DNA of 55,853 nt from JBCBRD01 sp039819785. GTDB taxonomy: Bacteria > Pseudomonadota > Alphaproteobacteria > Rhizobiales > Hyphomicrobiaceae. Where the stretch lies: contig JBCBRH010000029.1 in the NCBI GenBank assembly GCA_039819785.1, forward strand, positions 1-55,853. The letters run 5' to 3'. The translations under genes and the position numbers were made by a program. Of the stretch, positions 17,786 to 26,704 are shown in pieces; the stretch's first letter is position 1, and each line of letters starts with the position of its first letter. The notes below the pieces were generated by a model. It saw nothing but the letters and a program-made list of their open reading frames with translations. It did not search any database and was not told where the DNA came from.

Positions 17786-18751
17786 ATGGTCGATAGTGAC
17801 GATTTTCTCATCCGTGAAGTGAAGGCCGAACTCGAGCGGGAGCGGATGCAGTCCCTCTGGCAGCGCTACGGGACATATATTATCGGCGGGGTGGCCCTGA
17901 TTATCGCCAGTGTCGCTGGTTACCAGTACTGGCAGGCTTCGACGCTGGCGGCCAACCAGGAGGCCGGGGCCGCTTATGATAAGGCGCTCACACTTGTCCT
18001 TGATGAGAAATATGATGAGGCGTTAGAGGGTTTTCGGGCGGTTTCTGAAAGCGGGTCTGACGGGTATTCCGTGCTTTCCCAGCTACAGACCGCGGCAACC
18101 CTGCTTGACCAGGACAAGCCTGAAGAGGCAGCCAGCGCATTCGAAAAAGCCGCAAACAGTGGGGGAGACGCGCTGCTGACAGGCTTCGCGAGACTCCAGC
18201 TGGCTGCATTGAAGCTGGGGACGGCTGACTTTACCGAGACGGAGAATCGGCTCAACGGTCTCATTTCAGACGAGAATCCGTGGCGGTTTAATGCGCGGGA
18301 AATGTTGGGCCTGGCGCAACTTAGGTCTGGCAGGACAGATGAAGCGCGTCAGTCCTTTGAAGCTTTGCTGGGTGACAGGGCGGTTCCGCCAGCCATGCAG
18401 CAGCGTATTCAAGTCCTGCTGGCACAGATTATTGCTGCGGATGTGACTGCTGAAGCGGCTGCGAAAACATCGGAGACTGATGGTGCGGTGACGCCTAAGG
18501 GGTCCGATCAGGTGGTTGGGGAGACGGTTAAACCGGATCCTGCCGATGCCGAGGGTGCCGAGACAGAAACGACGGGCGAGACTGCGTCACCGGAGAATGC
18601 CAAAGCTCCCACGGACTTGACACCCGGCGGGGCAGGTCAAACGGAAGCAGGCCAGACGGAAGCAAGGTCGGCGACAACGAATGAAGCAGGTGCGGGCGAG
18701 ACACCTGGCACGACAGGCACGGAACAGAAACCGGGCGGGCAAGACAACTGA
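17786..18751 (+). CDS. TPR-like inner-membrane protein (YfgM type)
   Basis: In Gammaproteobacteria YfgM is an inner-membrane TPR protein encoded next to bamB and der that interacts with the SecYEG-PpiD chaperone network. The same gene order is present here. The N-terminal cytoplasmic part (DDFLIREVKAELERERMQSL) is followed by one transmembrane helix (YIIGGVALIIASVAGYQYWQ). Helical repeats follow to about residue 215. The last 100 residues are Thr/Glu/Gly-rich and disordered, with a 15-bp in-frame duplication (18635-18664) encoding GQTEA twice. 321 residues. bamB begins 70 bases downstream. Confidence 0.85.
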   Translation: MVDSDDFLIREVKAELERERMQSLWQRYGTYIIGGVALIIASVAGYQYWQASTLAANQEAGAAYDKALTLVLDEKYDEALEGFRAVSESGSDGYSVLSQLQTAATLLDQDKPEEAASAFEKAANSGGDALLTGFARLQLAALKLGTADFTETENRLNGLISDENPWRFNAREMLGLAQLRSGRTDEARQSFEALLGDRAVPPAMQQRIQVLLAQIIAADVTAEAAAKTSETDGAVTPKGSDQVVGETVKPDPADAEGAETETTGETASPENAKAPTDLTPGGAGQTEAGQTEARSATTNEAGAGETPGTTGTEQKPGGQDN

Positions 18752-18821
18752 GCGTCCGCCAACTGACCAGAACACCGGCATAGGCCCACGTTCTTAATGT
18801 CAGTTTTGGGGGACAGAAGGA

Positions 18822-20219
18822 ATGGCAGAACGGATGATGGCCTTGCAACGGTCTTTCTTGACAGGAGCGCTGGTTGTTATTGTCCTGCCGTTGGCTGGAT
18901 GTGCCGACAGTCTGCCCAGCTTGCCAAAAATCACCCAGCTCAATCCATTCCAGGAAGTGCAAAAACCACTCCCCGGGCGTCGGGTGCCGGTTCTTGAGAC
19001 CAACGCGACCTCGGCTGTGCCAGGTGAATTGGCAGCCGCTGACAGCTCCATCGTGCTGGCACCCCAGTCAGCCAACGACGAATGGTCCCAACCAGGTGGA
19101 ACGCCAGCCAATGCGCCTGGAAACCTTGCCTTCAGTGGTTCACCCAAACGCATCTGGTCGGCCAGTGCTGGATCGGGGTCTAGCAAAACCGGTCGCGTGA
19201 TGGCACCGCCCATCGTGTATCAAGGTATGGCCTTCACGCTTGATGCGAACGGGCTGGTCCGCGCTTTCAACGTTGCAAGCGGCGCACGGGTCTGGGAGCA
19301 GTCTCTCGTTCCTGAGAGTGAACGAAATGCTGGGAGTGGGATGTTCTCCATCTCATTCAGCAGTTCATCGACAGGTGGTTATGGCGGTGGCTTGGCAGCC
19401 GACAATGGGCGCCTGTTTGCGGCATCGGGTTTCGGCAGAGTGGTCGCGCTTGACCCGGCAACCGGCAAACAAGTTTGGGAGCGCAATCTCGGCACACCCG
19501 TGCGTGCAGCTCCCACCGCAGCTGGTGACCGCGTGTTCGTCGTCACCACAGAGGGCCGCTTCTTCTGCCTGTCTGGCATTGACGGTGCCGAGTTGTGGGC
19601 TGTCCGTGGTATTCCCCAGCAGGCCAGCCGCGTCATCGCCGTGTCGCCAGCTGTTGATGGTAATCTCGTCATTGTGCCGTATCCCAGCGGTGACCTGATG
19701 GCGCTGAACGTAACCGATGGTGCGCCGGCCTGGACGGAGAGCCTTGCGCGGTCGCGTGGGAACTCACAGCTTGCGTCCTTGTCGGATGCGGCGCGTCCTG
19801 CCATCGACAATGGAACCGTTTTTGCCGTTGGGCATGCGGGCCGGATGATTGCGACGCAGGCTGCAACCGGTGAACGGCTCTGGTCGATTGATGTTGCCGG
19901 CATTCAAGCGCCGTGGGTTTCCGGCGATAGCGTTTTCGTCGTGGATACATCCGGGCGGCTGTTGGCTGTGTCGCGTGATACGGGCGCGGTTCGCTGGACG
20001 GCAAAGCTTCCTGGTTCGCGCATGTGGGCTGGGCCCACGATGGCTGGCAATGTGCTCTGGCTGACGTCGGATAAGGGCGCGCTTGTGGGTGTGGATGCCT
20101 TGACCGGGCGCGTGACGACCCAGCAAAGCGTGGGCACGAAGATGTTTATTCCTCCCGTCGTTGCGCAGGGGCGGATGCTGCTTTTGACGGATAGCGCGCA
20201 GTTGGTGGCCTATAATTAA
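18822..20219 (+). CDS. bamB: Outer membrane assembly lipoprotein BamB-like beta-propeller
   Basis: BamB is the beta-propeller lipoprotein of the BAM complex that helps insert outer-membrane proteins. A signal peptide ends in the lipobox LPLAGC (Cys27), so the protein should be lipidated. The mature part has PQQ-like propeller repeats, each with a GxxxWxxxL-type blade, such as NVASGARVWEQSLVPES, DPATGKQVWERNLGTP, NVTDGAPAWTESLARS and QAATGERLWSIDVAG. 465 residues, longer than E. coli BamB because of a low-complexity N-terminal linker of about 100 residues. It lies between the YfgM-like gene and der, the conserved context. Start ATG 18822; ATGs at 18834 and 18837 are possible. Confidence 0.9.
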   Translation: MAERMMALQRSFLTGALVVIVLPLAGCADSLPSLPKITQLNPFQEVQKPLPGRRVPVLETNATSAVPGELAAADSSIVLAPQSANDEWSQPGGTPANAPGNLAFSGSPKRIWSASAGSGSSKTGRVMAPPIVYQGMAFTLDANGLVRAFNVASGARVWEQSLVPESERNAGSGMFSISFSSSSTGGYGGGLAADNGRLFAASGFGRVVALDPATGKQVWERNLGTPVRAAPTAAGDRVFVVTTEGRFFCLSGIDGAELWAVRGIPQQASRVIAVSPAVDGNLVIVPYPSGDLMALNVTDGAPAWTESLARSRGNSQLASLSDAARPAIDNGTVFAVGHAGRMIATQAATGERLWSIDVAGIQAPWVSGDSVFVVDTSGRLLAVSRDTGAVRWTAKLPGSRMWAGPTMAGNVLWLTSDKGALVGVDALTGRVTTQQSVGTKMFIPPVVAQGRMLLLTDSAQLVAYN

Positions 20220-20436
20220 GAGTCATCGGACGGCGCTCTCGTCAGCAGACTGACTGGCAGGTGTTGGTCGACAGTGCGGTTTCACATTGCTTTTCTGGGG
20301 AATTTGGGCATAAGCGCGGATTGCGTATGTGCAGGTGGGTCAGACCGTCGTGGTCGATGAGCGCTTTATCAGTCCTTCTGCCAATGCGCGCTTCACCCCA
20401 ATTTTGGCCCTCCAATCCATGGACCACCAGCCGGCT

Positions 20437-21831
20437 ATGCCCTCTTCGGCCACCATTGCAATTATCGGCCGGCCAAATGTCGGCAAGTCGACGCTGTTCA
20501 ACCGACTGACGGGAAAGCGTACAGCGCTTGTCTCTGACATGCCGGGCCTCACCCGGGACCGCCGCGAAGGGCAGGCCGAAATTGGCTCGCATACCGTGAC
20601 CCTCATTGATACTGCCGGACTGGAAGAAGCGCGCGCCGGTTCGATTGCAGCCCGGATGCGCGAGCAGTCTGAAAAAGCCATTCAAGATGCTGATCTTGTG
20701 CTGTTCGTGCTTGATGCGCGCGATGGGGTCACCCCTGCTGATACGGCTTTTGCACGCATCGTCCGGCAATCCGGCCGGCCATCCATCGTGGTGGCCAACA
20801 AGTGTGAAGGCCGCCGGGGGCAGGATGGATTTTACGAGGCTTACGAGCTGGGCCTTGGTTCTCCGGTTCCGATTTCGGCGGAACACGGCGAAGGGCTTGG
20901 TGAAATGCTCGCCGATATCGAAGCCGCGTTAGGGCTGGAGCCACCAGCCAAGACGACAGCCGGTCCCGGGGAAGCTGCATCTGATCGCAAAGATCCGATG
21001 TCGATCGACCGTGCCATTCGTGTGGCGATCGTTGGGCGTCCAAACGCGGGCAAATCCACCCTGGTGAATGCGTTTCTCGGCGAAGACCGCATGATCACGG
21101 GACCTGAACCCGGGCTGACGCGCGATAGCGTTTCCAGCGAAGTGTCGATTGGTGATCGCAAGCTGTTGTTGTTCGACACGGCGGGGCTGCGGCGCAAAGC
21201 GAAGATCGATGAGGTGGCTGAGAAGTTGTCCGCCAGCGACAGCATTCGCGCCATCCGTTTTGCGGAAGTGGTCGTGTTGATTGTTGATGCCGAACGGCCC
21301 TTTGAACACCAGGACCTGACCATTGGCGACATGGTCACCCAGGAAGGCCGCGGGTTGGTCATCGCCATCAACAAATGGGATCTGGTTCCCGACAAGCAGG
21401 CGTTCCTGAAACGGATGTATGAGACGGTTGCAGAGCGTCTGTCGCAGGTTCCCAATGTCAAGCTCGTGCCCATTTCCGCGCTGGCTGAACGTAACCTCGA
21501 CAAGCTTGCCGATGCGATATTCGAGGCTTACCGGATTTGGAACACGCGTATTCCAACGGCTGACCTCAATCGTTGGTTAATTGAAGCGACGCACAAACAT
21601 CAGCCGCCTGCCGTGAGCGGGCGCCGCATCCGATTGCGGTTCATGACGCAGCCTTCAGCGCGTCCACCGACGTTCGTTGCGTTTTGCTCTAAGCCGAAAG
21701 ATTTGCCGAAAAGCTACGTCCGTTATCTGACTGGCAGTTTGCGGTCCGCTTTTGACTTGCCGGGTGTGCCGATTCGCCTCAACCTGCGTAAGGGGGAGAA
21801 CCCATACGCGCCGCGCAAGCGTCGCAATTGA
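20437..21831 (+). CDS. der: Ribosome biogenesis GTPase Der (EngA)
   Basis: Double-GTPase that acts in late 50S assembly. The first G domain has GRPNVGKSTLFN (G1), DTAGLEE (G3) and VVANKCE (G4, with Glu in place of the usual Asp). The second has GRPNAGKSTLVN, DTAGLRR and AINKWDLV. The C-terminal KH-like domain runs to RLNLRKGENPYAPRKRRN. Between the G domains an acidic linker of about 30 residues is normal. About 464 residues from ATG 20437; ATG 20419 is an alternative and still earlier starts would overlap non-coding sequence. It follows bamB as in many Proteobacteria. Confidence 0.95.
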   Translation: MPSSATIAIIGRPNVGKSTLFNRLTGKRTALVSDMPGLTRDRREGQAEIGSHTVTLIDTAGLEEARAGSIAARMREQSEKAIQDADLVLFVLDARDGVTPADTAFARIVRQSGRPSIVVANKCEGRRGQDGFYEAYELGLGSPVPISAEHGEGLGEMLADIEAALGLEPPAKTTAGPGEAASDRKDPMSIDRAIRVAIVGRPNAGKSTLVNAFLGEDRMITGPEPGLTRDSVSSEVSIGDRKLLLFDTAGLRRKAKIDEVAEKLSASDSIRAIRFAEVVVLIVDAERPFEHQDLTIGDMVTQEGRGLVIAINKWDLVPDKQAFLKRMYETVAERLSQVPNVKLVPISALAERNLDKLADAIFEAYRIWNTRIPTADLNRWLIEATHKHQPPAVSGRRIRLRFMTQPSARPPTFVAFCSKPKDLPKSYVRYLTGSLRSAFDLPGVPIRLNLRKGENPYAPRKRRN

Positions 21832-22031
21832 TATGTTTTTTCGCCGCTTAGCTCTGCTTAGACTATAAAGCGGTCGCGTGGGTATGTCCCGGTTGGTTTA
21901 CTTTGTTGCTCCATGGGGCTGGGGTGAGACAAGGGTTGCGCGGAGACTTAGAAGCTGAGTGCGGCTCAACACCAGAATTGGTCGACCGCGTCGATATCTA
22001 AGAAAAGTGGATTGCAGGAGGACGAAAGACG

Positions 22032-22328
22032 TTGAGAAAAACAATGCTCCGCCCACGAGGTTTTATCACATTGTCCGCCACGCTGATGGCCTCGACACTC
22101 CTTGTGTCGTCGGCTTTCGTTCCTGGTCCAGCAGAAGCCAGGAAGGTTTCGGACAGGGTGAAAGTTGCGTGTAGCGGAGACTACAGCAAGTTCTGTCAGA
22201 ACTATAAGGTCGGCGGCTCAAAGCTGCGTAGCTGCATGCGATCAAACGGCAAACGGTTGTCGCGTGTGTGCATCGAAGCACTGGTGGACGCAGGCGAGGT
22301 TCCTCGCCGGGTGCTTCGCAAGCGCTGA
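22032..22328 (+). CDS. Small exported protein with four cysteines
   Basis: 98 residues. The signal peptide (LSATLMASTLLVSSAFVPGP) is cleaved near AEA-RK. The mature part contains VACSGDYSKFCQNY, LRSCMRSNGKRLSRVC and ALVDAGEV, with Cys at four positions that could form two disulfides. I recall similar short periplasmic proteins from Hyphomicrobiales, but no function is known to me. The start is TTG 22032, which sits ten bases after AGGAGG (22016-22021); the ATG at 22044 would be 22 bases from it. holC follows after 17 bases. Confidence 0.7.
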   Translation: MRKTMLRPRGFITLSATLMASTLLVSSAFVPGPAEARKVSDRVKVACSGDYSKFCQNYKVGGSKLRSCMRSNGKRLSRVCIEALVDAGEVPRRVLRKR

Positions 22329-22345
22329 TTGGTGTTTGCCAGGAC

Positions 22346-22801
22346 ATGTCCAAAACCGAAGTGATGTTTTATCACCTTGAGCGGCAGAGCCTTGAACAGG
22401 TTCTGCCGAAGTTGTTGGAAAAGACCCTGGAACGTGGCTGGACGGCTGTTGTTCAGGCTGGTTCCAAAGATCGCGTCGATGCTCTGAATGACGCGCTTTG
22501 GACCTACCGAGACGATAGTTTTCTGCCGCATGGGCGCAGCGAAGATGGTTTTGCCGCCCACGAACCGATTTACCTCACCGATAACGATGACACACCGAAT
22601 GGCGCGCAGATACGCTTCATGGTCGATGGTGCTCAAGCGCAGACCTTTGACGGGTTTGACCGGATCGTATTTGTCTTTGATGGAGCCGACCGCGATGCTG
22701 TTGCCGGTGCGCGCGCGGACTGGACACGCGCCAAGGCGGCTGGTTGCGCACTGACCTACTGGCAGCAAGATGGGTCCGGCCGCTGGGTGAAAAAGGCGTG
22801 A
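22346..22801 (+). CDS. holC: DNA polymerase III subunit chi
   Basis: Chi links the clamp loader to single-strand-binding protein at the replication fork. 151 residues from ATG 22346, with AGGA just upstream. Typical sequence: MSKTEVMFYHLERQSLEQVL, GWTAVVQAGSKDRVDALNDA, LWTYRDDSFLPHG, PIYLTDNDDTPNGAQIRFMV and DGADRDAVAGARADW. These match alphaproteobacterial HolC, and the length is normal. In many relatives holC follows pepA; here it follows a small exported protein instead. rlmJ starts 43 bases downstream in the same direction. Confidence 0.92.
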   Translation: MSKTEVMFYHLERQSLEQVLPKLLEKTLERGWTAVVQAGSKDRVDALNDALWTYRDDSFLPHGRSEDGFAAHEPIYLTDNDDTPNGAQIRFMVDGAQAQTFDGFDRIVFVFDGADRDAVAGARADWTRAKAAGCALTYWQQDGSGRWVKKA

Positions 22802-22844
22802 TCTTGGTTCGCCGCGTCAAGGGCCCCTCTTTACTGGATCGCAC

Positions 22845-23858
22845 ATGAATTATCGGCACGCGTTTCATGCCGGAAATTTCGCCGACGTCCTCAAGCATCT
22901 CGTGTTGGTGCAAATCCTTTTGCATCTGAAGCGGAAGGACGCCCCGTTCCGCGTGATCGATACGCATGCTGGGACTGGCGTCTACGACCTCGGCAGCGAA
23001 GCAGCGATCAAAACCGGCGAATGGTGTGATGGTGTTGGTCGGGTCCTGGTCGCGGATCAACACTCAGGTGATTGTTTTGCTGTGGGTGATGTGTCTGAAG
23101 ATGTCGGCGTACTGCTGAGGCCCTATGCGGAGGCCGTCAACTGTGCGCTGCGATTGGTTGGGCGGACGGATGTTGCGGGTGACGCCGGGGCAACCGGGGC
23201 CGCAGCCGTTTCCCCTTTGTTGTCTCGCTATCCGGGGTCGCCACTGATTGCAGCCGCACTGATGCGCGCGCAGGACCGGTTGATTGCGAATGAGCTACAC
23301 CCCGATGATCGCGCTGCATTGGCCGCGACGCTTCGACAGGCATCGGGACCGGAGGCCGGGCAGACAAAGAAGACGGGTCTCAAGGAGACCAGGTTCAAGG
23401 AGACCCAGCTCAAGGTGATGGGCCTGGATGGCTATACGGCGCTCAAGTCGTTGCTGCCGCCGGCAGAGCGGCGTGGCGTTGTGCTTGTCGATCCGCCGTT
23501 TGAACAACCGGGCGAATTCGACAGTATGGTTCTTGGATTGTCCGAGGGCCTCAAACGGTTTGCGACGGGGATTTTCGCGATGTGGTACCCGATCAAAGCG
23601 TTGCAGCCCGTGGCGGAGTTTCAAAACAAAATTGCAGATTTGGTTTCAGCGCCGGGAAAGTATCGATGCGATGTGCTATTCGCCGATTTGCATCTGCGTG
23701 CTCCGCGTGATCCGGACCGGTTGAATGGGTGCGGTTTGGCGATTGCCAACCCGCCATTCCAGCTCGAAGACAGGCTTGATGCCGGGTTGCCGGGTTTGGT
23801 CGATCTTCTGAGTGACGACCCAGGACGCTACACGGAAGTGACAATGGTCCATGCATGA
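22845..23858 (+). CDS. rlmJ: 23S rRNA (adenine-N6)-methyltransferase RlmJ
   Basis: Methylates one adenine of 23S rRNA (A2030 in E. coli) at N6. The family-specific start MNYRHAFHAGNFADVLKHL is present, followed by the SAM site VIDTHAGTGVYDL and the catalytic motif VVLVDPPFE (DPPF, where DPPY is usual). ATGIFAMWYPIK and CDVLFADLHLRAP are near the end. Two insertions make it 337 residues against about 280: one near ADVAGDAGATGAAAVSP, and one with a 15-bp in-frame repeat (23379-23408) encoding LKETR/FKETQ. The catalytic core looks intact. Confidence 0.92.
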   Translation: MNYRHAFHAGNFADVLKHLVLVQILLHLKRKDAPFRVIDTHAGTGVYDLGSEAAIKTGEWCDGVGRVLVADQHSGDCFAVGDVSEDVGVLLRPYAEAVNCALRLVGRTDVAGDAGATGAAAVSPLLSRYPGSPLIAAALMRAQDRLIANELHPDDRAALAATLRQASGPEAGQTKKTGLKETRFKETQLKVMGLDGYTALKSLLPPAERRGVVLVDPPFEQPGEFDSMVLGLSEGLKRFATGIFAMWYPIKALQPVAEFQNKIADLVSAPGKYRCDVLFADLHLRAPRDPDRLNGCGLAIANPPFQLEDRLDAGLPGLVDLLSDDPGRYTEVTMVHA

Positions 23859-24032
23859 TCTGCATTGAGAACATTTGGGTCAATATGAGCCTAATGGGCA
23901 CTATTCATCTGGTACCGTGCTGGAATGGTGACAGGTCACCCAGACGTGTTTAGCAATTAACGATTGTTGGACGCTTGGTGTGGTGAAATGCGCTAGACTA
24001 CACGTCGAGGGTGAACATAGAGGTTTGGACAC

Positions 24033-24386
24033 ATGATGCGTTGGGTTTTCACAGCACTATCGGTTATTGGCTTGGCTTTGTCCGGTGTGGCAACGGCGCA
24101 GGCCGGTGAGCGCGGCTACAGCCAGGGGTCCGGCGCACACCCAAGCTCGTCGTATTATCGTGGCGGCCCACAAGTTCGGGGCTACGTCCAAAGGCGCGGC
24201 GGCTATTCTTACAAAAAGGGCGACACCATCAATACCTATGGTGATAGCCGCACGAAATATGGTTCGACGAATTCCTATCGCGACCTGGACAGTGACAACC
24301 AGACCATTGCCGGTCCGTTCGACCACGGCTTCTTCTTCGATAGCGGTGTGTCACAGCATGGTGGTGACTCGCCTTACATGCATTAG
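24033..24386 (+). CDS. Small exported protein, Tyr/Gly/Ser-rich
   Basis: 117 residues with a clear signal peptide (WVFTALSVIGLALSGVATAQA). The mature part has repeated Tyr-Gly motifs and ends in TINTYGDSRTKYGSTNSYRD, then GPFDHGFFFDSGVSQHGG. I recall related small proteins from Hyphomicrobiales, but no function. The ATG at 24033 is probably the start. It is followed by a Rho-independent terminator at 24452-24482. Confidence 0.65.
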   Translation: MMRWVFTALSVIGLALSGVATAQAGERGYSQGSGAHPSSSYYRGGPQVRGYVQRRGGYSYKKGDTINTYGDSRTKYGSTNSYRDLDSDNQTIAGPFDHGFFFDSGVSQHGGDSPYMH

Positions 24387-24451
24387 GCGATTTAGGCCGC
24401 TGCTTCGGTCGCAGCGCCCTTCTTTGCCGCTGAGACGTTTCAAGAATTCCG

Positions 24452-24482
24452 CCCCACTGACGTTCGCGCCGGTGGGGTTTTT
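24452..24482 (+). terminator. Rho-independent terminator
   Basis: Stem CCCCAC (24452-24457) pairs with GTGGGG (24472-24477) and is followed by TTTTTG. It lies about 65 bases after the stop of the small exported protein, in the correct orientation to end that transcript. Confidence 0.75.
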
Positions 24483-24670
24483 GTTGGGACATGTTGTGAT
24501 GCTTGCGCTTGCAACCCGGGCTTTGGCAAATCGTGAGTATAATCTGAGTGTTGCCCGTTGGTCCGCCAATCGTTCCGACACATCCCACAACGCCTTGTAT
24601 TGCTAGGCACATGGCCGGTTCTGCGCTATTTCAGATGGCTCCATTAACCATGACGAGGCGTTGAGGTCTT

Positions 24671-24970
24671 ATGCGCAATCTGTTTTTGTCCTGTTTGTCG
24701 CTGTTGGCTGTGTTTGTGTTCACCGGTCTGACCACGAATGACGCGCATGCCAAGTGCACGCGATTGGCCTTTTCCGTGAATGATTACGGGAAGGAAGGGC
24801 CTGCGCGGGACGCCAAGCGTCTGTTGGATGATTACATTGCCAAGTGGACTGCGGAACGTAACATTTCGGGCTATCGCACGGGGCCTAAGAAGGTCACGTG
24901 TGAGCTGTTCATCGATCTGATCGTCTTCGATGAGTACACCTGCAAGGCGGAAGCCTCTGTCTGCTGGTAA
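24671..24970 (+). CDS. Small exported protein with conserved cysteines
   Basis: 99 residues: a signal peptide (LFLSCLSLLAVFVFTGL) with likely cleavage after NDAHA, then KCTRLAFSVNDYGKEGP, RDAKRLLDDYIAKWTAE, KVTCELFIDLIVFDEY and CKAEASVCW. Four Cys remain in the mature part, so disulfides are likely. I recall near-identical spacing in hypothetical proteins of Hyphomicrobiales; the function is unknown. GAGG precedes ATG 24671. The downstream ABC transporter genes run in the opposite direction. Confidence 0.7.
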   Translation: MRNLFLSCLSLLAVFVFTGLTTNDAHAKCTRLAFSVNDYGKEGPARDAKRLLDDYIAKWTAERNISGYRTGPKKVTCELFIDLIVFDEYTCKAEASVCW

Positions 24971-25021
24971 GCGATGCGACGGGGCTCATTCGCCCCGTTC
25001 AACTCACGCGGTGATGCGCCA

Positions 25022-25828
25022 TCAATTGCTTTTGATGGCTGTCAGCCGGTCAAGGCGAAGACGGTGGCGCTCATCGGTCAGCAGATACAGCGTGCCAAGG
25101 CCAGCAATAAGCACGCCCAAGGCTGTGGCCCCGGCAATCGCAAACATGATCAGGATTTGATACTTGGTCGCTGAAACGGGGTCGGCTCCAGCCAGGATCT
25201 GCCCCGTCATCATGCCGGGTAGTGCGACGACGCCGCTGGCCGCCATAGCATTGAGGATTGGAAGTAGGCCGGTCCGCAGGCTTTGACCGAGGACATCTCG
25301 CATTGCTTCGAAGCGCGGTTGACCCATGGCGAGACGGGCTTCCAGCGCGCGTCTTTCGCGGCTTGCGGTCTGTGTCATGGCATTCATGACGAGGGCGACC
25401 CCGGTCATTGTGTTTCCCAAAATCATGCCGAGAATGGTCAACACATATCGCGGGTCATAGACCGGGTCTGGAACGATAATGGCACCGAGCGTGAAGCTGG
25501 TGGTCAGCAGGCCCACGAACAAAAGCGTCCCAAACCCAAGACCATAGGTGAGCAGCATGGAGAACCGCCGCTCCTGCCGCATGGCCACTTCGAACCCGGC
25601 CACACTGATCATCACGCAGGCCAAGCCAATGGTCCAGACGGGTGAAGCTTGTGTGAAAATCCACTTGAGGATCAACCCGATCAAAGCCAACTGAACGACC
25701 ATTCGGATGGTGTTGATTAGCAGTGTACGCTCTAGGCGCAGACCGAAGGCCAAGGAGATCGCCCCGTTTATCAAAATCAGCGTACTTGCAAGCGCAAGGT
25801 CAGTCAGCGTGAGGTCAACTGCGTTCAT
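25022..25828 (-). CDS. fetB: ABC transporter permease FetB (YbbM family)
   Basis: Permease of the FetAB exporter, implicated in iron export and resistance to oxidative stress in E. coli. 268 residues with about seven transmembrane helices (LALASTLILINGAISLAFGL, MVVQLALIGLILKWIF, YGLGFGTLLFVGLLTTS). The family signature region is ILGNTMTGVALVMNAMT, and the coupling segment is RALEARLAMGQPRFEAMRD. GVVALPGMMTGQILAGADP is highly typical of the family. Its start overlaps the stop of the ATPase gene by four bases (ATGA), so both are made from one transcript. Confidence 0.9.
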   Translation of the reverse strand: MNAVDLTLTDLALASTLILINGAISLAFGLRLERTLLINTIRMVVQLALIGLILKWIFTQASPVWTIGLACVMISVAGFEVAMRQERRFSMLLTYGLGFGTLLFVGLLTTSFTLGAIIVPDPVYDPRYVLTILGMILGNTMTGVALVMNAMTQTASRERRALEARLAMGQPRFEAMRDVLGQSLRTGLLPILNAMAASGVVALPGMMTGQILAGADPVSATKYQILIMFAIAGATALGVLIAGLGTLYLLTDERHRLRLDRLTAIKSN

Positions 25829-26481
25829 GGCCGTCCAACTTTTTCGATCGTTGGTGCAGGCAGGGTCGTCGGCTCTGGAGCGTCTGCGTTGGCTTTCTTG
25901 ACATCTGGGGCAAGCTGTAACCGCTGATCGGCCAATCTTTCGATCTGCGCTTTATCGTGGCTGACCAGCACGATGATGCGATCCGATATCCGGAGATAGC
26001 GGATTTGCTCCTCGATCAGAGCGGTGTTGCCCGCATCGAGATTGCCGGTTGGTTCATCCAGCAGGAGGACGGGCGGGTCGTCGCTGAGTGCAAGCGCGAG
26101 GGCCAGTCTATGGCGTTCTCCGGTGGAAACGACGTCGATGTCGCGATCCAGCAATTCGGGGTCCAGGCCCAAGCGGCTGCAAAGTCGTTCGACGGCCTCT
26201 GTGCAGTTTTTCGGAATGGCCTGCCGCGCCGTTGGTGTCCACCAGCCCGGTTCGGCTGAGACATATCTGACCTGGCGACGCCAGTCGAAGCCTGGAATTT
26301 CGTTGCGTTCGATGCCGTTTAGGAAAATCTGGCCTGATGAAGGTTCCAGATCGGCGATCGCGCGCAATATGCGTGTCTTCCCGCTGCCGGATGGCCCTTC
26401 AATCGACCAGCAGGTGCCATCCGCAATCGAAAAAGAGAGCGTTGGTACGTTTGGGATTTTCAGTTTGTCGATGCGCAGCAC
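25825..26481 (-). CDS. fetA: ABC transporter ATP-binding protein FetA
   Basis: ATPase that drives the FetB permease. Walker A is EGPSGSGKTRIL, Walker B is PVLLLDEPTGNLD, and the switch His is in VLVSHDKAQ. The signature reads DVVSTGERHRLALALAL, with VSTGE in place of LSGGE. An Asp/Pro/Ala-rich tail of about 25 residues follows the domain. The start is uncertain: GTG 26481 places LRIDKLKIPNVP at the N-terminus, as in relatives, while a TTG at 26556 would add 25 residues. About 218 residues in the short form. Confidence 0.88.
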   Translation of the reverse strand: MLRIDKLKIPNVPTLSFSIADGTCWSIEGPSGSGKTRILRAIADLEPSSGQIFLNGIERNEIPGFDWRRQVRYVSAEPGWWTPTARQAIPKNCTEAVERLCSRLGLDPELLDRDIDVVSTGERHRLALALALSDDPPVLLLDEPTGNLDAGNTALIEEQIRYLRISDRIIVLVSHDKAQIERLADQRLQLAPDVKKANADAPEPTTLPAPTIEKVGRP

Positions 26482-26603
26482 AGGGGCGTTTCTCTTGCGA
26501 ATACCGCTCAGCTGTCGAAACCTGCCGAGCGGGATAACATGCCCCGGCTGCCCCAAGCTGTCACGCCATGGGGCTCAAACAAATCGCCGTATCCAACTCA
26601 ATA

Positions 26604-26704
26604 GAGCGTGCTAGCTTTTCGTGGAACCGCACTGCAGGCTCTAAGCTTTTGATTTGGAGCATGTTCCGGGCGGAAAACCGCGTACACTTTTCCTGAACAT
26701 GCTC
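26604..26704 (+). repeat. Double-hairpin palindromic element, copy 2 (single, TA-flanked)
   Basis: A single 101-bp unit. The left hairpin is GAGCGTGCTAGCTTTTCG with GCAGGCTC. The spacer is TAAGCTTTTGATTTG, and the right hairpin is GAGCATGTTCC with its partner GAACATGCTC. Both flanks are TA (26602-26603 and 26705-26706), as expected for insertion with duplication of a TA dinucleotide. The right TA and the terminal C form, on the minus strand, the TAG stop of the response regulator gene. In copies 1 and 3 the gene abuts the other end of the element. Confidence 0.88.
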
